Of a DNA stretch of 64,000 nt, positions 33,901 to 48,100 are shown one piece after another. Both the position numbers and the translations under genes were made by a program. The stretch is from contig NC_049987.1 of assembly GCF_000003815.2 (NCBI RefSeq), positions 13,632,378-13,696,377 on the forward strand. The letters run 5' to 3'. The notes under the pieces are model-generated. The model made no database searches. It saw only the letters and a program-made list of their open reading frames with translations, and had not been told where the DNA came from. This DNA is from Branchiostoma floridae (Eukaryota > Chordata > Leptocardii > Amphioxiformes > Branchiostomatidae). The stretch's first letter is position 1, and every line of letters starts with the position of its first letter.

Positions 33901-36900
33901 AGAGCAAAAGAAACCAACCTAAAACGACAAGACAAATTGCATTAGATTTTGGGTTAACGGGGGCCGCCCTAAGACGGTCCCCGTCGTAAGACGGAACGGA
34001 TTTTTTGCTGACCTTCTTATCCATAAGTACACCGTGTTTGTTGCCACTGACTATGCTGATTACAAAGGTAAATAAACCAAGTCCATGCACACAGCTTTAA
34101 TTTGCATTCCAAGTATACTTTAACATATTCACTTCATGTTTTTTAAAAACAGAATTCTAACAGTAATGTTGACAGTGCTGAATCACTGCGGTCACCGGCC
34201 TCTGCGTATTGGCGGCTCGTGTCGCTAACTATACGAACTCTTTCAAGCAGTCACACAACTGCCATGATACACATAAATAAAGCTCCATAAAACACTATGA
34301 ATATGGGTCTTCAAATGTCTGTTGAGTAGAAAAGCAACCAAAAGGAAGCGACATAAGCATTGCCACCATTGTACTCCCAAGGGAGTGTGGCCGTGAAGGT
34401 GACAGACTAGAGAACGCTCCAAAGATTTATTTGACTGTAACAAATGATTCGTGCTGTCTATGAAAATAAGACTTGATAGAGAGATGTAGATGATATTTTC
34501 ATATAATCAGACCGAGTTTTGTTGATGTTAGCGGTGTCTTTTTTTCGTAATGGTTTTTTTTAGTTGGGCATTCACAATCAGTGCATTCAGCCCATTGCCC
34601 GTAAAAACATGAGCTGGATTGTTCTAGGTACAGCCTTCCTCATGTGAGACAAGAAGTACATACAGTCACGATTTTACTGTCAAAAGAAAGCTAAAATATC
34701 ATATTATTAATTCTTTTCTGTGTACTTAAATTTACCACTTACTTCTGAAGAAAGCAAAATGTAAAAAAAAAAGCGTACCGAGTTAGGCACACTGTCCAGC
34801 GTAGCACAAAATTGGAAGGTTACATACACGAAATTGTCTCACAGTGTTTGCCGCTTGTAACATGCAGTGCGAAAGGTTCATGAACCACATGAATGCATTT
34901 CTTATTCAAGTATGTTGTTCAAATCTATGTGTAAAAAATTCAGTCATCAAAATTTGACCACTCTCAGGCAACTAGCGATGGAGCGCCATGAGTTTGAGCG
35001 CAAGAAAAAGCGTACCGTGTTGGGGCACCTCCCGTTAAAACCATAAAATTTGCAACAACCAATTAACTCTCTCCCCTCTGCTTTTACCTGTAGTACATAC
35101 AAATTTGGTGCTAAATGGCCCGGTAACCCTAGTAGATTTAAGGTTAAGGTATATTTTCTAACTTGCACTGCCGCATTAAGTGTGTGTTGGCCAAACATGC
35201 ATGCCTTGCAACCATGGTATCTCCACGGTACACTTGAACTCCTCAGTTGACTTAGCAGGAATAATCCACCGTTGTTGTCGTGCATGCATAGTGTCAAGCT
35301 GCCACCAAGTCTTTCCTGTATGTTCATGAAAAAAACTTTTGTTCCAAATTACAAATGTTTTAATTATTCTTTTATGGCTTCTATTATTGACTCCATGTAT
35401 AGAGTCTATGTTTTCCGTGTGTGTGCTTTGCATTGATGTGTGTTCATACTTATTGGAATGCACTGCCAGTAGAGTAACAGAAAGTGAGTGGAAAGATGAC
35501 CAGAGTGACAGAAAGTACAGCTCAGAGGTGGTAAAACTAGCCAATAATCAGACCCTGACTGTTAGACAACAGATGTGTTATATGTATCATCTTTCTACAT
35601 TTGTGTCCTATTTTCCTATATGGGATTCTTCAAAATTTTTAAAATATTAGACTTCATTATGTACACAAACAACAACAAAGAAAACAACAATATATACGAA
35701 AAAAACTTTTTAAAAAACAAAACTACCTAAAATCCAGCTGGAACACAGCACTGCAATTGTTCTGGCACCTCGACTGTCTTGTTGTGTCTGAGAGGGGAGG
35801 TATTTACCAGGTTCAGGTTTCTAAATACTGCAGGCAAGTCTGGCACATGACTCTGTATGGGTGTGAGCTTACAGTTGTGTTAAGAAAGGGGCTTCAAATT
35901 TCTGTGTGAACATCATTCACTGAGCTACAAATGAGCCATTGCGAAATTTAAGAATTTCTTTTGCAGTTTTCTCTCAGACTATTTTGGCTTGAAAAAAAAT
36001 CACTTGTAACAGTGTACTAACCTTAGATTTTCAAATGTTTCAGAACTGTTATTTCAATAATGTTGTTTGTATTTGACATGTTTACCATACTTAACAACAT
36101 CTTAAAAACATTGTATACTCTTAAAACGTACATCAGAACTGATATACATCAATATGGGCACCAGCTGTTGTTACAGTACCCTACAACAGCTTTAGTTCAT
36201 TACAATGGCAGACAGAAAAGTAACATTATGCCAACTTAAGACAAGCCACACTGCCTTGCATCACCATTTTTGGCCAATCAATCATGTATGCAAGTAGCTT
36301 TCTTTTGTCTTTGTTTTAGTTATCTACATACCAGGACCTAAATATGTCAACTCTAGGATATATCTCTAGTACTTTAGTTTCTCTGTATAAATTTTCCATC
36401 CTACAGCTTTCTAATAAAACATGATATCACACAAACACTCACTATCCGTTTTAATGTCTGTTAATACCACGTTTTTCTTACCACATGTTCAAACTTTAGC
36501 AGACCATTACAGTTGTTCCTTTAAAATCAACATCTTAAAATCCTTTTTGATGTAACTCTATTATATATATCTCACTAGGATGGACAGTTTATTTCTCTTT
36601 TATATGTTCTCGCATCCTTTGACCCCAATTTTATTTTAAATACAAAATTGCTGACTTAAATTCATATACAGTTTATATACTGCATAAAATCAATTAGTGC
36701 TTTTACTATGATATTATGTTACATATAACATAAGTCTTGTAACAGTCAATACAAAATTTGGAAACAGAATTTGCACACTACATGTACTGTACTTGTATGA
36801 TCTGAGACTTGAGGCCTTTCCACAGGTACATAGTGCACAGGACAAAGTGTACCGGTAATGGTTTTCGATTACTGATGCAATGTGGCTCTCCTACCAATAG

Positions 36901-37048
36901 CTTTTATAGCCAAGCATTTACATACTTGCATATTGACCTAAAAACAGACCAACCTGTCACGATTGTCCCTTACTGTAGATATAAATAGAGCCATATGCCA
37001 GCATTGTATCACCTGAGGGCTTATTGCGACCTAAAAACAAATAAACTC
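30921..37048. other. Long region without a recognised gene
   Basis: No domain-bearing open frame seen. Three palindromic TGACGTCA octamers occur at 31493, 31804 and 32121. A 65-codon frame on the - strand (31802 down to 31605) has protein-like composition but begins with a non-ATG codon and matches nothing I know. Short repeated AAAAGCGTACCG segments occur near 34773 and 35005. Unseen 5' exons of S6 could lie here. Confidence 0.45.
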
Positions 37049-37195
37049 TCAGTCCTTGACCTGTTCTATAATGCACACTTTCCTGTAATCATCTACAGCT
37101 GGACAAATCCCACACTGCAGCACAAACAGCTGAGTGGGACATCGTCTGTTAAGTGACCACTCCATGACAGTGATACCGTGTCTTCCATCCAAGCA
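37049..37195 (-). CDS. Candidate terminal exon of an unidentified gene
   Basis: On the - strand a pyrimidine-rich acceptor (CTTCTGTTGATTTCTCAG) opens into 48 codons then TGA. The peptide starts CLDGRHGITVMEWSLNRRCP and ends YRKVCIIEQVKD; its balanced composition and codon pattern look coding. I do not recognise the family and cannot place upstream exons, so this may be one exon of a gene running leftward or a chance frame. Confidence 0.25.
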   Translation of the reverse strand, partial: CLDGRHGITVMEWSLNRRCPTQLFVLQCGICPAVDDYRKVCIIEQVKD

Positions 37196-38746
37196 CTGAG
37201 AAATCAACAGAAGCATGCAGTACCTACAAATTGAGCCACAAATGCAGAGAAGTGCTTCGTCCAGTGGTCCATTGTGTGGCCTACCAGAGGTAGGTAATAT
37301 GTACATGTAAACACATTTGTATATTTACGCAGGGACTTTCAAACTTTTGTGATATATTAAAATGGAGATTTCTGGAGTGTTCACAGTTGAAACAATTCTG
37401 TAGTAGTTGTAATACATGGAGACGCATGTTTGCAGAATTGTGAATTTGCCATGGACAGGTTACAGTGAAAATAAAACATATGCAAACATTTCCACTTCCT
37501 GACCTACAGTGACAGCACTACAGTGGTAAAAGCACCCAATGTCTGTAGTTTGTAGGGATTGTTTGTCATTGTATTTAACTCTTTTCTGTTATCCTTTCTG
37601 GAAGGCAGGCTACTAACCAAGATTTGTCAAAGAAAGGCATGCAGTTTTTCTAGTTCTTGAACAGACAAGCCAAAAGTATAACAAGATGATTCACGACATG
37701 CACTTACTCTAAGTTACAGCATGTCAGTAGGACTATAGGGTTAAAGCGATATACATGTAATTCATTGTAAAGCGATTGCAGTATAAGTGGACTTTTTTTA
37801 AAAGTACATCTGACACATAAGTTGGTGTCTTACAACTAGGTTAAAGTTATAGGACTGCCTCGTATTCTATCAAAATTTGAAAGAAAATTGTCTCTTAAAT
37901 ATGTTTGTCTGTACTTACAATCCAAGACACATTGACCTCTGATAAGACCTTGAAAGCTGTCAAAGGTGCTATCATCAGACTTAATTTGGGGACAACCTGG
38001 TCATTCTTAAGGTCATTACACGAATCTCCAAGGCTAACAGTGGTGCACTTTAATTGGAGAAAAAAGCTGGTATGACACCAGACGCAAATACAGGGATTTA
38101 AAGATACGGAATAATGAGATACTGGTTACTACTAATGCCTGGTCCAAAGGAGACCAGGTGATTATGTTTGTTTTATTGATTGATTGGTCCCAAAAACTTG
38201 TCACTGGACAAGGCACCGTTAATGTCATTAATTCGGACACACAAACTCAATGTCTTGATGGTCAGAATTTTTTTCTCAATTGAAAAAAAATTCAAAATCA
38301 CATTCAAGTCGCAATCAAGAAATTACAGTCAAATCCTTTTGAATCAATCCTAAATTCTCATATTTTGGTACCAACAGTTGAATTATTGACCATATTCCTA
38401 GTTGATACAGTTTTACCGTTTACAGTAGAAACCAGTTAATGGCACAACAGATTACCCCACACTTCTGTTAATTGTGCAGAATCCCCAAATCCCAAACCGG
38501 TTAACTTTGTATTGTTGCACTACCCGGATAATTGCACAAACTATGCTGGCAAACTAAGTATGCAGTTAAATGGCTTCTACTGTATTTGTAATAAAAAATC
38601 AAAACTTCTTAGGTTCTTTCACAGAATATCTGTTTCTCTTTTATTTCTATCTCATGTGCCCACTATTATAATATTACTGAAAACAAATCTAAGAACCAAG
38701 ACATTACATTGGTGTTGCTTTCAGCCTGCGATGTTTCAAAATCAAT
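37196..38746. other. No recognisable gene
   Basis: AT-rich sequence with only short open frames. Upstream exons of the candidate exon at 37049, or 5' exons of S6, could be hidden here, but none could be identified. Confidence 0.45.
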
Positions 38747-38954
38747 TACTGTAAATGCATTTAAGTTTGTGGGATCTATTTTCGCGGTACCAGGGAAAGG
38801 CAGTTTGCGGTGGTTTTAAGTTCGCAGTAGCACCATGCACTGCTGTCTCTTACTGCCATGGAAAAATGTTCGCGGTGGTCTTAAGTTCGGGGTAAACTTG
38901 CAACGCGAAAACCTCGAACATAAAACCACCGCCAACATTTCTGCATTTACAGTA
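38747..38954. mobile_element. MITE with TACTGTAAATGCA ends
   Basis: Left end TACTGTAAATGCA and right end TGCATTTACAGTA are exact inverted copies, with subterminal TTCGCGGT-type repeats in both orientations inside. It lies just upstream of the first S6 exon. Confidence 0.8.
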
Positions 38955-39006
38955 CGACATTGATATGGGACATCTTTGCTGATGACAGTTGTTATTTCCT
39001 CCCCAG

Positions 39007-41380
39007 GTTGTTTCCTGTTCGGTGAACAAAATGAGGGGTAATTTCCAGTTCCAGTTCGACCCCCACAGTGCAGGCAGTTACCTGCACCTCAGTAAGAACA
39101 ACACCAAGGTCACCAAGGGGAAGATGCAGAAATGTAACTCCCTGCCAGACCTCATAACTGCAAAGTCAAAGACACATTCCAGGTAACCTTAACCTTCTGC
39201 CTACCAAGGTAGCCATCTGTTAGCAAATTTGCAGGCCTAGGAAAACTATGTTGTGTTTCCTGTTTCCCTACCTACCCTGGGAAAACCTGCAGACCCTAGA
39301 CTTTTTGGGTCACATAGTTTCCACATAGAATTTTTATTCAGCCTGCTTTCCTATTGAAGTAAAAACACTGCTTGTCCTATCTAATGAAGGATAAATGTAT
39401 CTATTATGCCAGACATTCAAGTTTGACATTGCAAGGCACTTAGTGTCCTCATGCATTTCACTTTAATTTGTTCAACTGTATTGTAAAATGTTACAATAGA
39501 GTTTTGGCCAGCCTAAAGAAATTACCCCCGGTATAAGGAAAAAAGATAATCCCTACCTACCGACCCTAATTTTTTCAGGATTGAAACGGGAAACACAACA
39601 TTTTTTCCTAGGCCTTACAGAGTCAGGCAATGGGGAGAAAGTTAAGGATGTTATCTTACATGTGTATATCATAAGCTTTCTACACCTGCACCACATTTGT
39701 GCTGAAGATAGCTTTAGGGCAGACATCAAAGTTGGGTCTTCCCACTGGAATAAGAAGCCTCAATTTTGACCCCAGTTTTTGCCAGCATCCATCTGCAGGA
39801 TTTCAACAACTCAAATCTGTCCTTACTCCAACTAAACTAGTGAACTGAACAAACCTCCTTGGTTTGACCAAAATAGGAAAGCTTGGTCTCTACATGTTTC
39901 TTCTGACCCCAAAGGTCTCCAGATTGGGCCAAAATCTACAAGACAAAGATAGAATTTTCAAGGATTTGAAGTGGCACTACAATCATATTCCCATTCTGAT
40001 CGCTCCACTGTGGAACACAACACTGACATCTGCCCTCTAGGTAGCACTCCTGGACTTAGGATTAACCATGGGTTAGAAGGGAATGAAGCATATTTAAGAC
40101 ATTTTAACCTTCTACATAGTAACTAATGTACAATCAATACAGATTTGGTATCAAATGGCTACCTTTAATACCTGAAAGTTAAAAAACTTAAATGACTTCA
40201 TCTATTGCCACCTCTTGATTGAAGCAAGGACAGTAGCTGCATTACAAGGTTTTGTGATCATCTGGAAAAGCTCAATCCAAGGATAGAGTTCAGTATTTCC
40301 ATCCGGAAGAACTCTATTCCACACAAATAGTTCTATTGAAACAATAAACAGCTGGATTGTTACTAAAACCAAAGTGACACTGTTAAGCCAGCAGGAAAAT
40401 AGCTTGGCCAACAATGGACATTTCTGTCAGTATTGTGACCAGTGTACCATCGATCACTGTACGTTTTTCAGAGTTCGGCTGATGTTTGCAGGTCTCCAAG
40501 CTCCTCCATTGTGGCCAATAGATTTTCAGGCAAAAAATACACTCTACTCTTTGACGATTTCTAATTTCAGTAAAGTTCAGGTGATCAATAAACCGAAGCT
40601 TGTTGACAGTGTGACACTGGCGTTCCACATATAGATAGCTCATGAGGTATTCTTGCGTCTGTATAGTGTTACTACTGATATTTCTTATACCTCACCTATG
40701 CCTAGGTCACATTTCCAAACCGGCGCCCGACCTGACAGCTAATTTGGGAATGAAAAATATGATACAAAAGAAACAAAAATACACAAATTGTAAAATGGAG
40801 AGTTGTAGGTATGATTTGTGTTTCTAGGTATTCATTTCTATTTTTCGTTTTCTTAAAAAGCCCGGTCGGGCCCTGGTTTGGAAATGTGACCCTAGCATTA
40901 GCAGTATATCTACTACTACTACTACTAAAATTTAAAACAGTTTAATAAATACTTTAATATTTGTTTTCCAGAAATGCCTACACAATCCTGGGAAACCGGG
41001 CGATATCAGAGGGGAAGCACTATTGGGAGATTCAAACGGGGGACGGCTCTTTCACCATCGGGTTTGCGTACAGAACGGTGCGAAGGGACAAGGACATCGG
41101 CTGGACAAAGAAGTCCTGGGGCTTGGAAAAACAGAAGTGGATCCCGTTAAAGCCTCACGATTCCATTTTCAAAGCTCTGGCTCAGGGAGAACAAACTGAG
41201 GTACACATTTCCACATGTCCAGAGAGGATTGGCGTCCATCTTGACTATGACCTTGGGAGCGTGACCTTCACAGACCCAGCAACCAAGGAGGTCATTCACA
41301 CCTTCAATGTCAAGTTTGAGGAACCAGTTGTCCCAGCATTCTCTCTGTACAAGGGGTCCTTGTCCATCTGCAGTGACTAG
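39007..41380 (+). CDS. S6: PRY-SPRY exons of a MID-like gene
   Basis: Two exons, 39007-39182 and 40972-41380, join in phase 2 to encode 194 residues and a stop. Exon one follows a TCCTCCCCAG acceptor and has FQFDPHSAGSYLHLSKNN, the PRY start; exon two has GKHYWEI, IGFAYRTVRRDKDIGW, IGVHLDYDLGSVTFTD, HTFNVKFEEPVVPAFSLY. Both resemble the SPRY of MID1-type proteins and of S5. The first exon opens in phase 0 after an acceptor, so earlier exons (FN3 or the whole TRIM) should exist to the left, but I could not find them. If the protein starts here, the first ATG is at 39031. The gene ends about 780 bp from the converging 3' end of MBTPS2. The 40972 exon boundary sits in the PRY/SPRY linker. Confidence 0.7.
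40702..40895. mobile_element. MITE in the S6 intron
   Basis: CTAGGTCACATTTCCAAACC at the left and GGTTTGGAAATGTGACCCTAG at the right are inverted copies, continued by GC-rich CGGCGCCCGACC / GGTCGGGCC blocks. Confidence 0.75.
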
Positions 41381-42161
41381 TTATCCTAAATAGCTGGTTT
41401 ATAATTTTATTCGGCATTCGACAATGTCTCAAAGTTTTGAGAACAATGAGAAGTCTGCTTGTGATCATATTTGATATTTCCAATTGCTAGGATTTGTAAT
41501 GTCAAATCAAAATGAGACATAGGGATAATCCCTTCATAGACTTTAGTGAAGAAAAATAAACTAGAATTTGTGAGCAAACGAGGAATATTTCCCTTTGCAA
41601 TGTCACAGATATTGTCACAGTTCTGCTTTTCATTTGTTTAATGTTTACCTAATAGATGGTTACCCAGACAAAAATGCCTTGTATTAGAATAGATAGATTA
41701 CTGAGTTTTTAAGTGTGAAGTCAAGTTTTTTTTTTAAGGAAAGTACAAAAATGTATCCTTGCTTGGATACAGTTACAGAATTTTTATCACAGTTACATAA
41801 CTGTTACCAGAAGCAAAGGATCCAGTGAAAACAGACTATTGTTAATCAGGAAAGAAAAGGCAAGACATGTTATTTGACAGCAATATTTTATGTACAGTCT
41901 AGATATACAAATACTTGAAATAGAATAGTTTTGTCAAAATGGGCAGCACAGCTGCCAAAAATGTTTCAATAAAGAATAATTCTGTGCTATTTGCTGACGT
42001 TTTCTCATAATGTTTGCTTCTCGCCTTAACAAATATTATTCTAGCATACATGTATATCTGTAATGATGTTGACTTGTGGCATGCCTCATTTTGCACTGTA
42101 GCACAATTACTATTGACCAATCTAAATTGTAAGAGTCTAAAAATAAAAGAATAAGACAATA

Positions 42162-45100
42162 TCATCTAAATATTAGGCTCCATAATGCTAATGCTATGTT
42201 AGCCCCGAGCAACACAGTGCCAAATAAGGAAACAAGTGTTGCCACAGTGTCTCTGTCTCTCCTATTGGGTAGGAGTTTTCCCAGTTGTAAGTCGACAAGA
42301 GCTGAGAGAATCCACTGCCCATCCAGGGCGTGGCACGGGACAACATTCAGCACTGCCAAGGCTCCAGATAGCGAGATGAGGTATCTGTCACAGCTGTTAA
42401 GGAATCTTGAAGAAAATGGCTCTTCTTACATTGTCAAAAGACATTGTCAAGACTTAAGTAGCCAAAAATACAACTTCAGCTACCTTTTCAACTCTTGTTG
42501 TCCCCAGTAGACAATATTAAGTAGTTTTTACATGGATTCATCGTTCCAACTGCATATGCACAGAGTGATGCATTTTGGGTAATATGTCAAAGTTGATGGC
42601 CCCTTAGAAATAAACAAAACATTTACAGACATGGTCTAGGCAAGAACCTGTTACAGGGGTCTTCACCTTGGACCTCAGTTCATGTGCAGATGGAGCCATC
42701 AAACCGCTTATTGCAGATTTTCTTTGTGGTAACTGTCAAAGAAAAAATAATTTCCCTTCCTTTCAAGTCACTCTCCAGTCCCGAAAAACAGCACTAAGTC
42801 TTATGACATCCATGGCACAGAGGGTGAATGTAATGTTTTGATATGCCTTAACCATATCCTTGAAGTGAAATTATAGGCTGACCTTATATTTATGTGCAGA
42901 TTCAAAAGAAGGATACTTGCAGAAGGTTTCCAGCACCTCTGGTAACTCCAACAGTAGGAAGTCAAACCTGGGCATGTAGCTGCTCACCTTGGCTGGAAAA
43001 GATATCAGAAGTTGCGAAAAATTTTTTTTGTTTGCTACTGAACCAGTAAACCAGATCTGAAAATAAAACACCATTTACGTACAGTGGGCACAAGACCAAA
43101 CTGTTTGGTCCACTGACACTCAGATTGACAACAAATTTTTCCGATAAGACTTAATGCACCTGAGCTGAGGACTTCCAGCTTTACACATAATCAACGAGGG
43201 CGTCCCTGACCATTTTCACCTGAACCAACTCACCATGATAAAACAGTTCCCATGGATTTCCAAGGAACAGCATGGGAGGATCTCTGCCCTGTGTGACCCT
43301 GACTAGCCGTGTGTTGTTGTCCAGGGCAGGGAACAGACAGAACACACTGTGTGGCTGGGACAGCTTGTGATGTCCTGATGTCAGACAGTCAGAGTTGGTC
43401 CTACACACAGGACCAGAGGCAGTCGTTCTGGCAGGCAGACACGCATGGTTCTGTGGGGAAAATGACAATCACAACAAGGAAACAATTAACTCATACTTGA
43501 TGATCTTGTGAAATATTTTTATTTTCCTTGTTTTATTCATTATTGTGAACTTATTGCAGATCTGTCTAATGCATTTCACAACTGGTTCTCGTGAGACTTC
43601 AGACATACCTATATGAAGAAATTAAAGACAGAAAATGGGATACTAGTAACCTATTCTGGGACCTTTCTGGGATTTTTCATCTAACTTCCTGCCGTTGTTC
43701 CCAAGCTTGTGAAAACCAGGCACTCTACTGCATTCAGATAACTACAGACACAAAAGCAAACAGACACACTGAAAACAGAGGGCTTATCTCACCTGTGCTG
43801 AGAGGTTGGAGCGTTGATAGGTGAAACACAGCTCACTCAGACTGGTGTTGGTGTTACAGCACTCTACTACACCATGTACTGTCTTGTCAACTGAAGCATA
43901 GAAGTGTGTTACAGCTAGATAAGAAACATAGAGTTTTGAATGAAACATTTTTGAATGAAATATTTATGAATGCCTGTATTTAAAATATGGAGACCTTATT
44001 GTTGATGTTGATATAGAGAAGATATCGTTAATGATGATGAAACACAGGGTGAATCCCATCTGGATTCTTTTTTGACAGAATAATCCTGAAAACAAATATC
44101 ATCCAAATCCATTATCAGTATTGTCCTTTTCGAAAATGGCCATGTGAAGCTCAGTTTCTGTCCTGGTTGTTTGCTTTATTGCAAGCTTTCATCAAATAAA
44201 AGAATACAGGTCATATATTTGTATCTTAAGAAGGCAGGCTTTCCTATAGATTTGATTCAGAGTTATCTTTTGTCAATTGGTGCCTTCTTCAAGTTCTTGC
44301 TATCTTTGTGCGTAATCAGACTTAACTGCAAATCTTTAAATGGCTACGTTTTTTATCTTTGTGGTTTTCATGACCTCTTTCCAAGAAACAATGATACTAC
44401 AAATATGTGTTTTATATTTCTCCTGTACCACAGAATTGTTTTAAATGCAAAGTCCTCTCTGATCACAAAATTAAGTCCCCATGTAAAGAATTTACAGTAC
44501 CTTTAACAGCTGTGTTGAAATGTTCTATGTGATCTGCAGACTGACAGAACCCTCTGTGTGGTGAGTGAAGAACACCCAGGATGCACTGCTCCCAGTCCTC
44601 CTTGCTCTTGATTGGACAGTCATCCATCCTGGTCACATGATCACCCAAAAGAAGTCCCCTAGGTCCTGAGACAGCAGTTCCCTACAATAAACAACAACAC
44701 ATCCAACTTATCTACCGGTAGGACTGCATTTTGAGAAATTACAAAACTTTCAGTCAGCATACAGGAATTATAACATAAAAACCATGGCAATTTTGCAAAG
44801 TAAAAAAATATCTAGGAGATAACAAGAAGGCTTCTAAAAAGTTGTAACATCAACTGTCATAATTCCACTGGATGCCATGATACAAATGCACTACCACAAG
44901 AGAAAAACATGCATGAAGCTAAAGTGATTGAAAGAGATGTGTGTGTTAATGCAGCATCAGTAATACTGAGGTAAATTTCAGATATTTAGGTGTTCGGGAC
45001 AATCTTCAAAAAGCCTCTATAACAATTCTTGATGTGGCAGTATCACGGCATCCAGTGGAATTATGAGAGACGATGTTAAAAAAAAATTGGACATATCTTT

Positions 45101-48100
45101 ATTTCATTAATTGTTGCTAATGATGAGTTCAATATGAATAGTATTTTTGTATTTTGGACTAAGCTAATTTGACTTTCACTACACCTTTATTACAGTTGCA
45201 TTGTATGTTATTGTTTGTTTATGTAACATCTATGTTCTTTCCTGACAGGACACCATGCTAAAAATGCCTTTTAGGCTACACGTCTTTCTTCTCTCTTTAC
45301 TTGCTTGCAGCATAAAGATACATAGATGTTAATACTAACTCACAGAATAAAGCTGATCTATCACACAAATATGATCGTTGAGCCTACCTCCACTAGCCCA
45401 GTGACCACAGCAGCCTGCCCTGTGCTGTACAGTGGGAGTAGCAGGTACGGCATGCACATCAGTAGAACCAGTGCCATAAGAACCAGGACAAAGTTGTGCC
45501 ACACACCCGCACAGAAGATTCTCAGTTTTCTGCAAAAATCAATCACAAGTTTTATAAAGCCAGTCCATCAAACAAAACACGTTTCTCTATTTGAAGTTAA
45601 ATTTCTTCCCAGCCTTTCTTTTCCCGTTCCGTTATATATTTTTTTGAACACCACCACCTACTGCAGAAAAGAAACTGTTGATATCATGTAAGAGTTGTTG
45701 TAGCATGCCCAGGAACCCCCAGGACCCCCACACCTGAGGTGCTCCACATGATGAAAATTATGTCAGCAACACTTTGCCCCCCCATAAGAAATTTGCTGCC
45801 GCCATCTCTGAACTTACTGTTTAGCTGACACACTGTCCAGGTGTTCTGTAGACAGGTCCACAAAGGCTCCAGGGTAGATGATGAAACAGAAGATCCCAAA
45901 TCCGTTCACCCGGACCTGTTCTCTGTATGGATACAACAGAGTGTTGGTTATTATTGGTTATTGGGTGCGCCGACTACTCTCTCGTAATAGCCAGGGGCTG
46001 CGTAGTGAGAAGCTTACGATAGACGGGCTAAATCACAAGGGTCTGGAGAGAGCTGAGATTTGCTGCTAACTCAGGTGACCTCAATATGACTGTAAAATGG
46101 TGTTAGAGAACAAGGTACAGGGAACACTTACAACCTTAAATGTTGCACTTAAACAGACATGGACAACACACAATTACGATAGCCATTGAGTCTGATAGAC
46201 CGCTTTCAGGATACATCAGTATCTTATGATATCCCACCCTTTTATCTCTTACCTAATTGCAGCAATGGCATGGCCAAGTTCATGCAGTACCCCAGCCAGC
46301 AGCAAGGTGGCAGCAAAGTACACCATGTGGTTCCAGGGCAAGTTGACACCTGGCATCTGAAATGTATAGAAGGACTATATATTGGCGGGAATGCGTGTTT
46401 GATTCAGAACAGAGCAATCTTGAGTTCAAATCCTGCCATGTCACCGATCTTGCACTCTTTGGAAAGGCACTTTACACCGCTTTCCTCACTACACTGAAAA
46501 TGAGTACCTTGCTTCTGCAAGGGCTGTCCCTCGGATAGGACATTAAATGTAGGTCCCATGTTTGGGGAGAGCCACACTAGGGGGAGTTCCAAGTACCTGT
46601 ATGGTGTAGTACAAAACCATTTTTTCTTACTGTACCAGTCCGGAAAAACCGAACCTGAAAAAGTTTGGTGGACCGGATGTTGGACCTATTGGAAAATGAA
46701 CAGATTATATGAGCAGGCATTCACACGGAAACACAATTGTTTTACTTCTAATCAAACAAAGGATAACCCTTACCACAGGCACCAGTATCTGTTGTGTCCT
46801 TTCCTCAGGAGCCCTGGTTAAGTTCCTCACACTTTGCACCAGCGTACCAACCAGCAGTACGATAGACCCGACCATCGCCGCGTAAGCGAACCACACCCCT
46901 GCGGAGAACCACGTTCGCTGCCAGTGTGACTGCCAGCTGGCGAGGCGTACAAACGTCCGGTTCAGACCGGCGGTGTACCAGCGGACCTGGCCCGGTGACA
47001 CAGACAGACCAGAGTGATGGAGGAAACGTTCATATCTCCTGCTGTAACTGGAGGACTAGAGAATATTGGACATCTTCAGTTACAAATATCTTTAATTAAT
47101 ATTTGCAAAATCATGCCCGAGGGCTAGCTGCATGTACAGTCGCAAAGACTAAGAGAAGTGAATAGTGTGATACATATAACACTAGTGTGTAGTGTCTAAT
47201 TACATGTAACTATAAGGTACAATGTATACTATTGTGGAGTTTGACTTCTTCTTTGAAGGCAGTGGTTAATGAACTGGTTACTAGTATATATATATAAGGT
47301 CACACAAGTGTGATACTGTAAATCTTGAAATGTTCATGGACGTTTTATTTGTGCAGGTTAGTGAATACAGTGATTTGAACTAATCTTATAGGCTATCGAC
47401 TATGCCTCAACAGAGGCGGGGGACGGTACTGCCGAGCACCTTTGACCCGTTGCTGACGTCACATTTCCGCTCAAATTCAAATGACGCAAGCTCTAGTGAA
47501 ATCAACTTGACAAGGTCCGGCTTGTTGGGTAAGCGCTTCACTTTGTGTACTATTATACACCTTTCCTCACGCGGCGGCCATGATAGATCTAAAACGAGTC
47601 CAATGTAGCAAACAGACAAAACTTATTTCTAAAATCAGGTCCCATTTAGTTTTCCCCAAAACCACACAAATTTTCATGATATAAGATAGAATAATAAATA
47701 TTACAAGAAGTGTTATGCACCGAAAGATGTAGCAATTCAGAGTAGTGTAGACTGACCCCATAGTCCCTTAAGAGATGCAAAATAAAAACATAATAATGCA
47801 AATTTATAACGAATTTGCAGCCATTCACTTATTGGTCGATTTCCTAATTGGCAGGCTACCATTGGTCGAACTGCTAATTATGATGGACAGCCTTTTGTTT
47901 GCCACATTGAACTCGTTTTAGATCTATCATGGCCGCCGCGTGAGAAAGGTGTATAGCGTGTAAATTTCTTACAGATTCTAACTTGACACGTTATAATATG
48001 GGGGAGGGGGGCAGAGGGAAACTTACCAGAATCAGAATGTCGGCGGCGTAAACAGCTCCCCAGAACAGGAACAGCAGCGCTACTGCACTCAACTGGATCA

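Noticed and set aside
40374-40643. Opposed open frames on both strands in the S6 intron, one with an acceptor-like start and LQAPPL
   Set aside because: Neither aligns with a family convincingly and no partner exons were found; the resemblance to a known protein is a few residues only.
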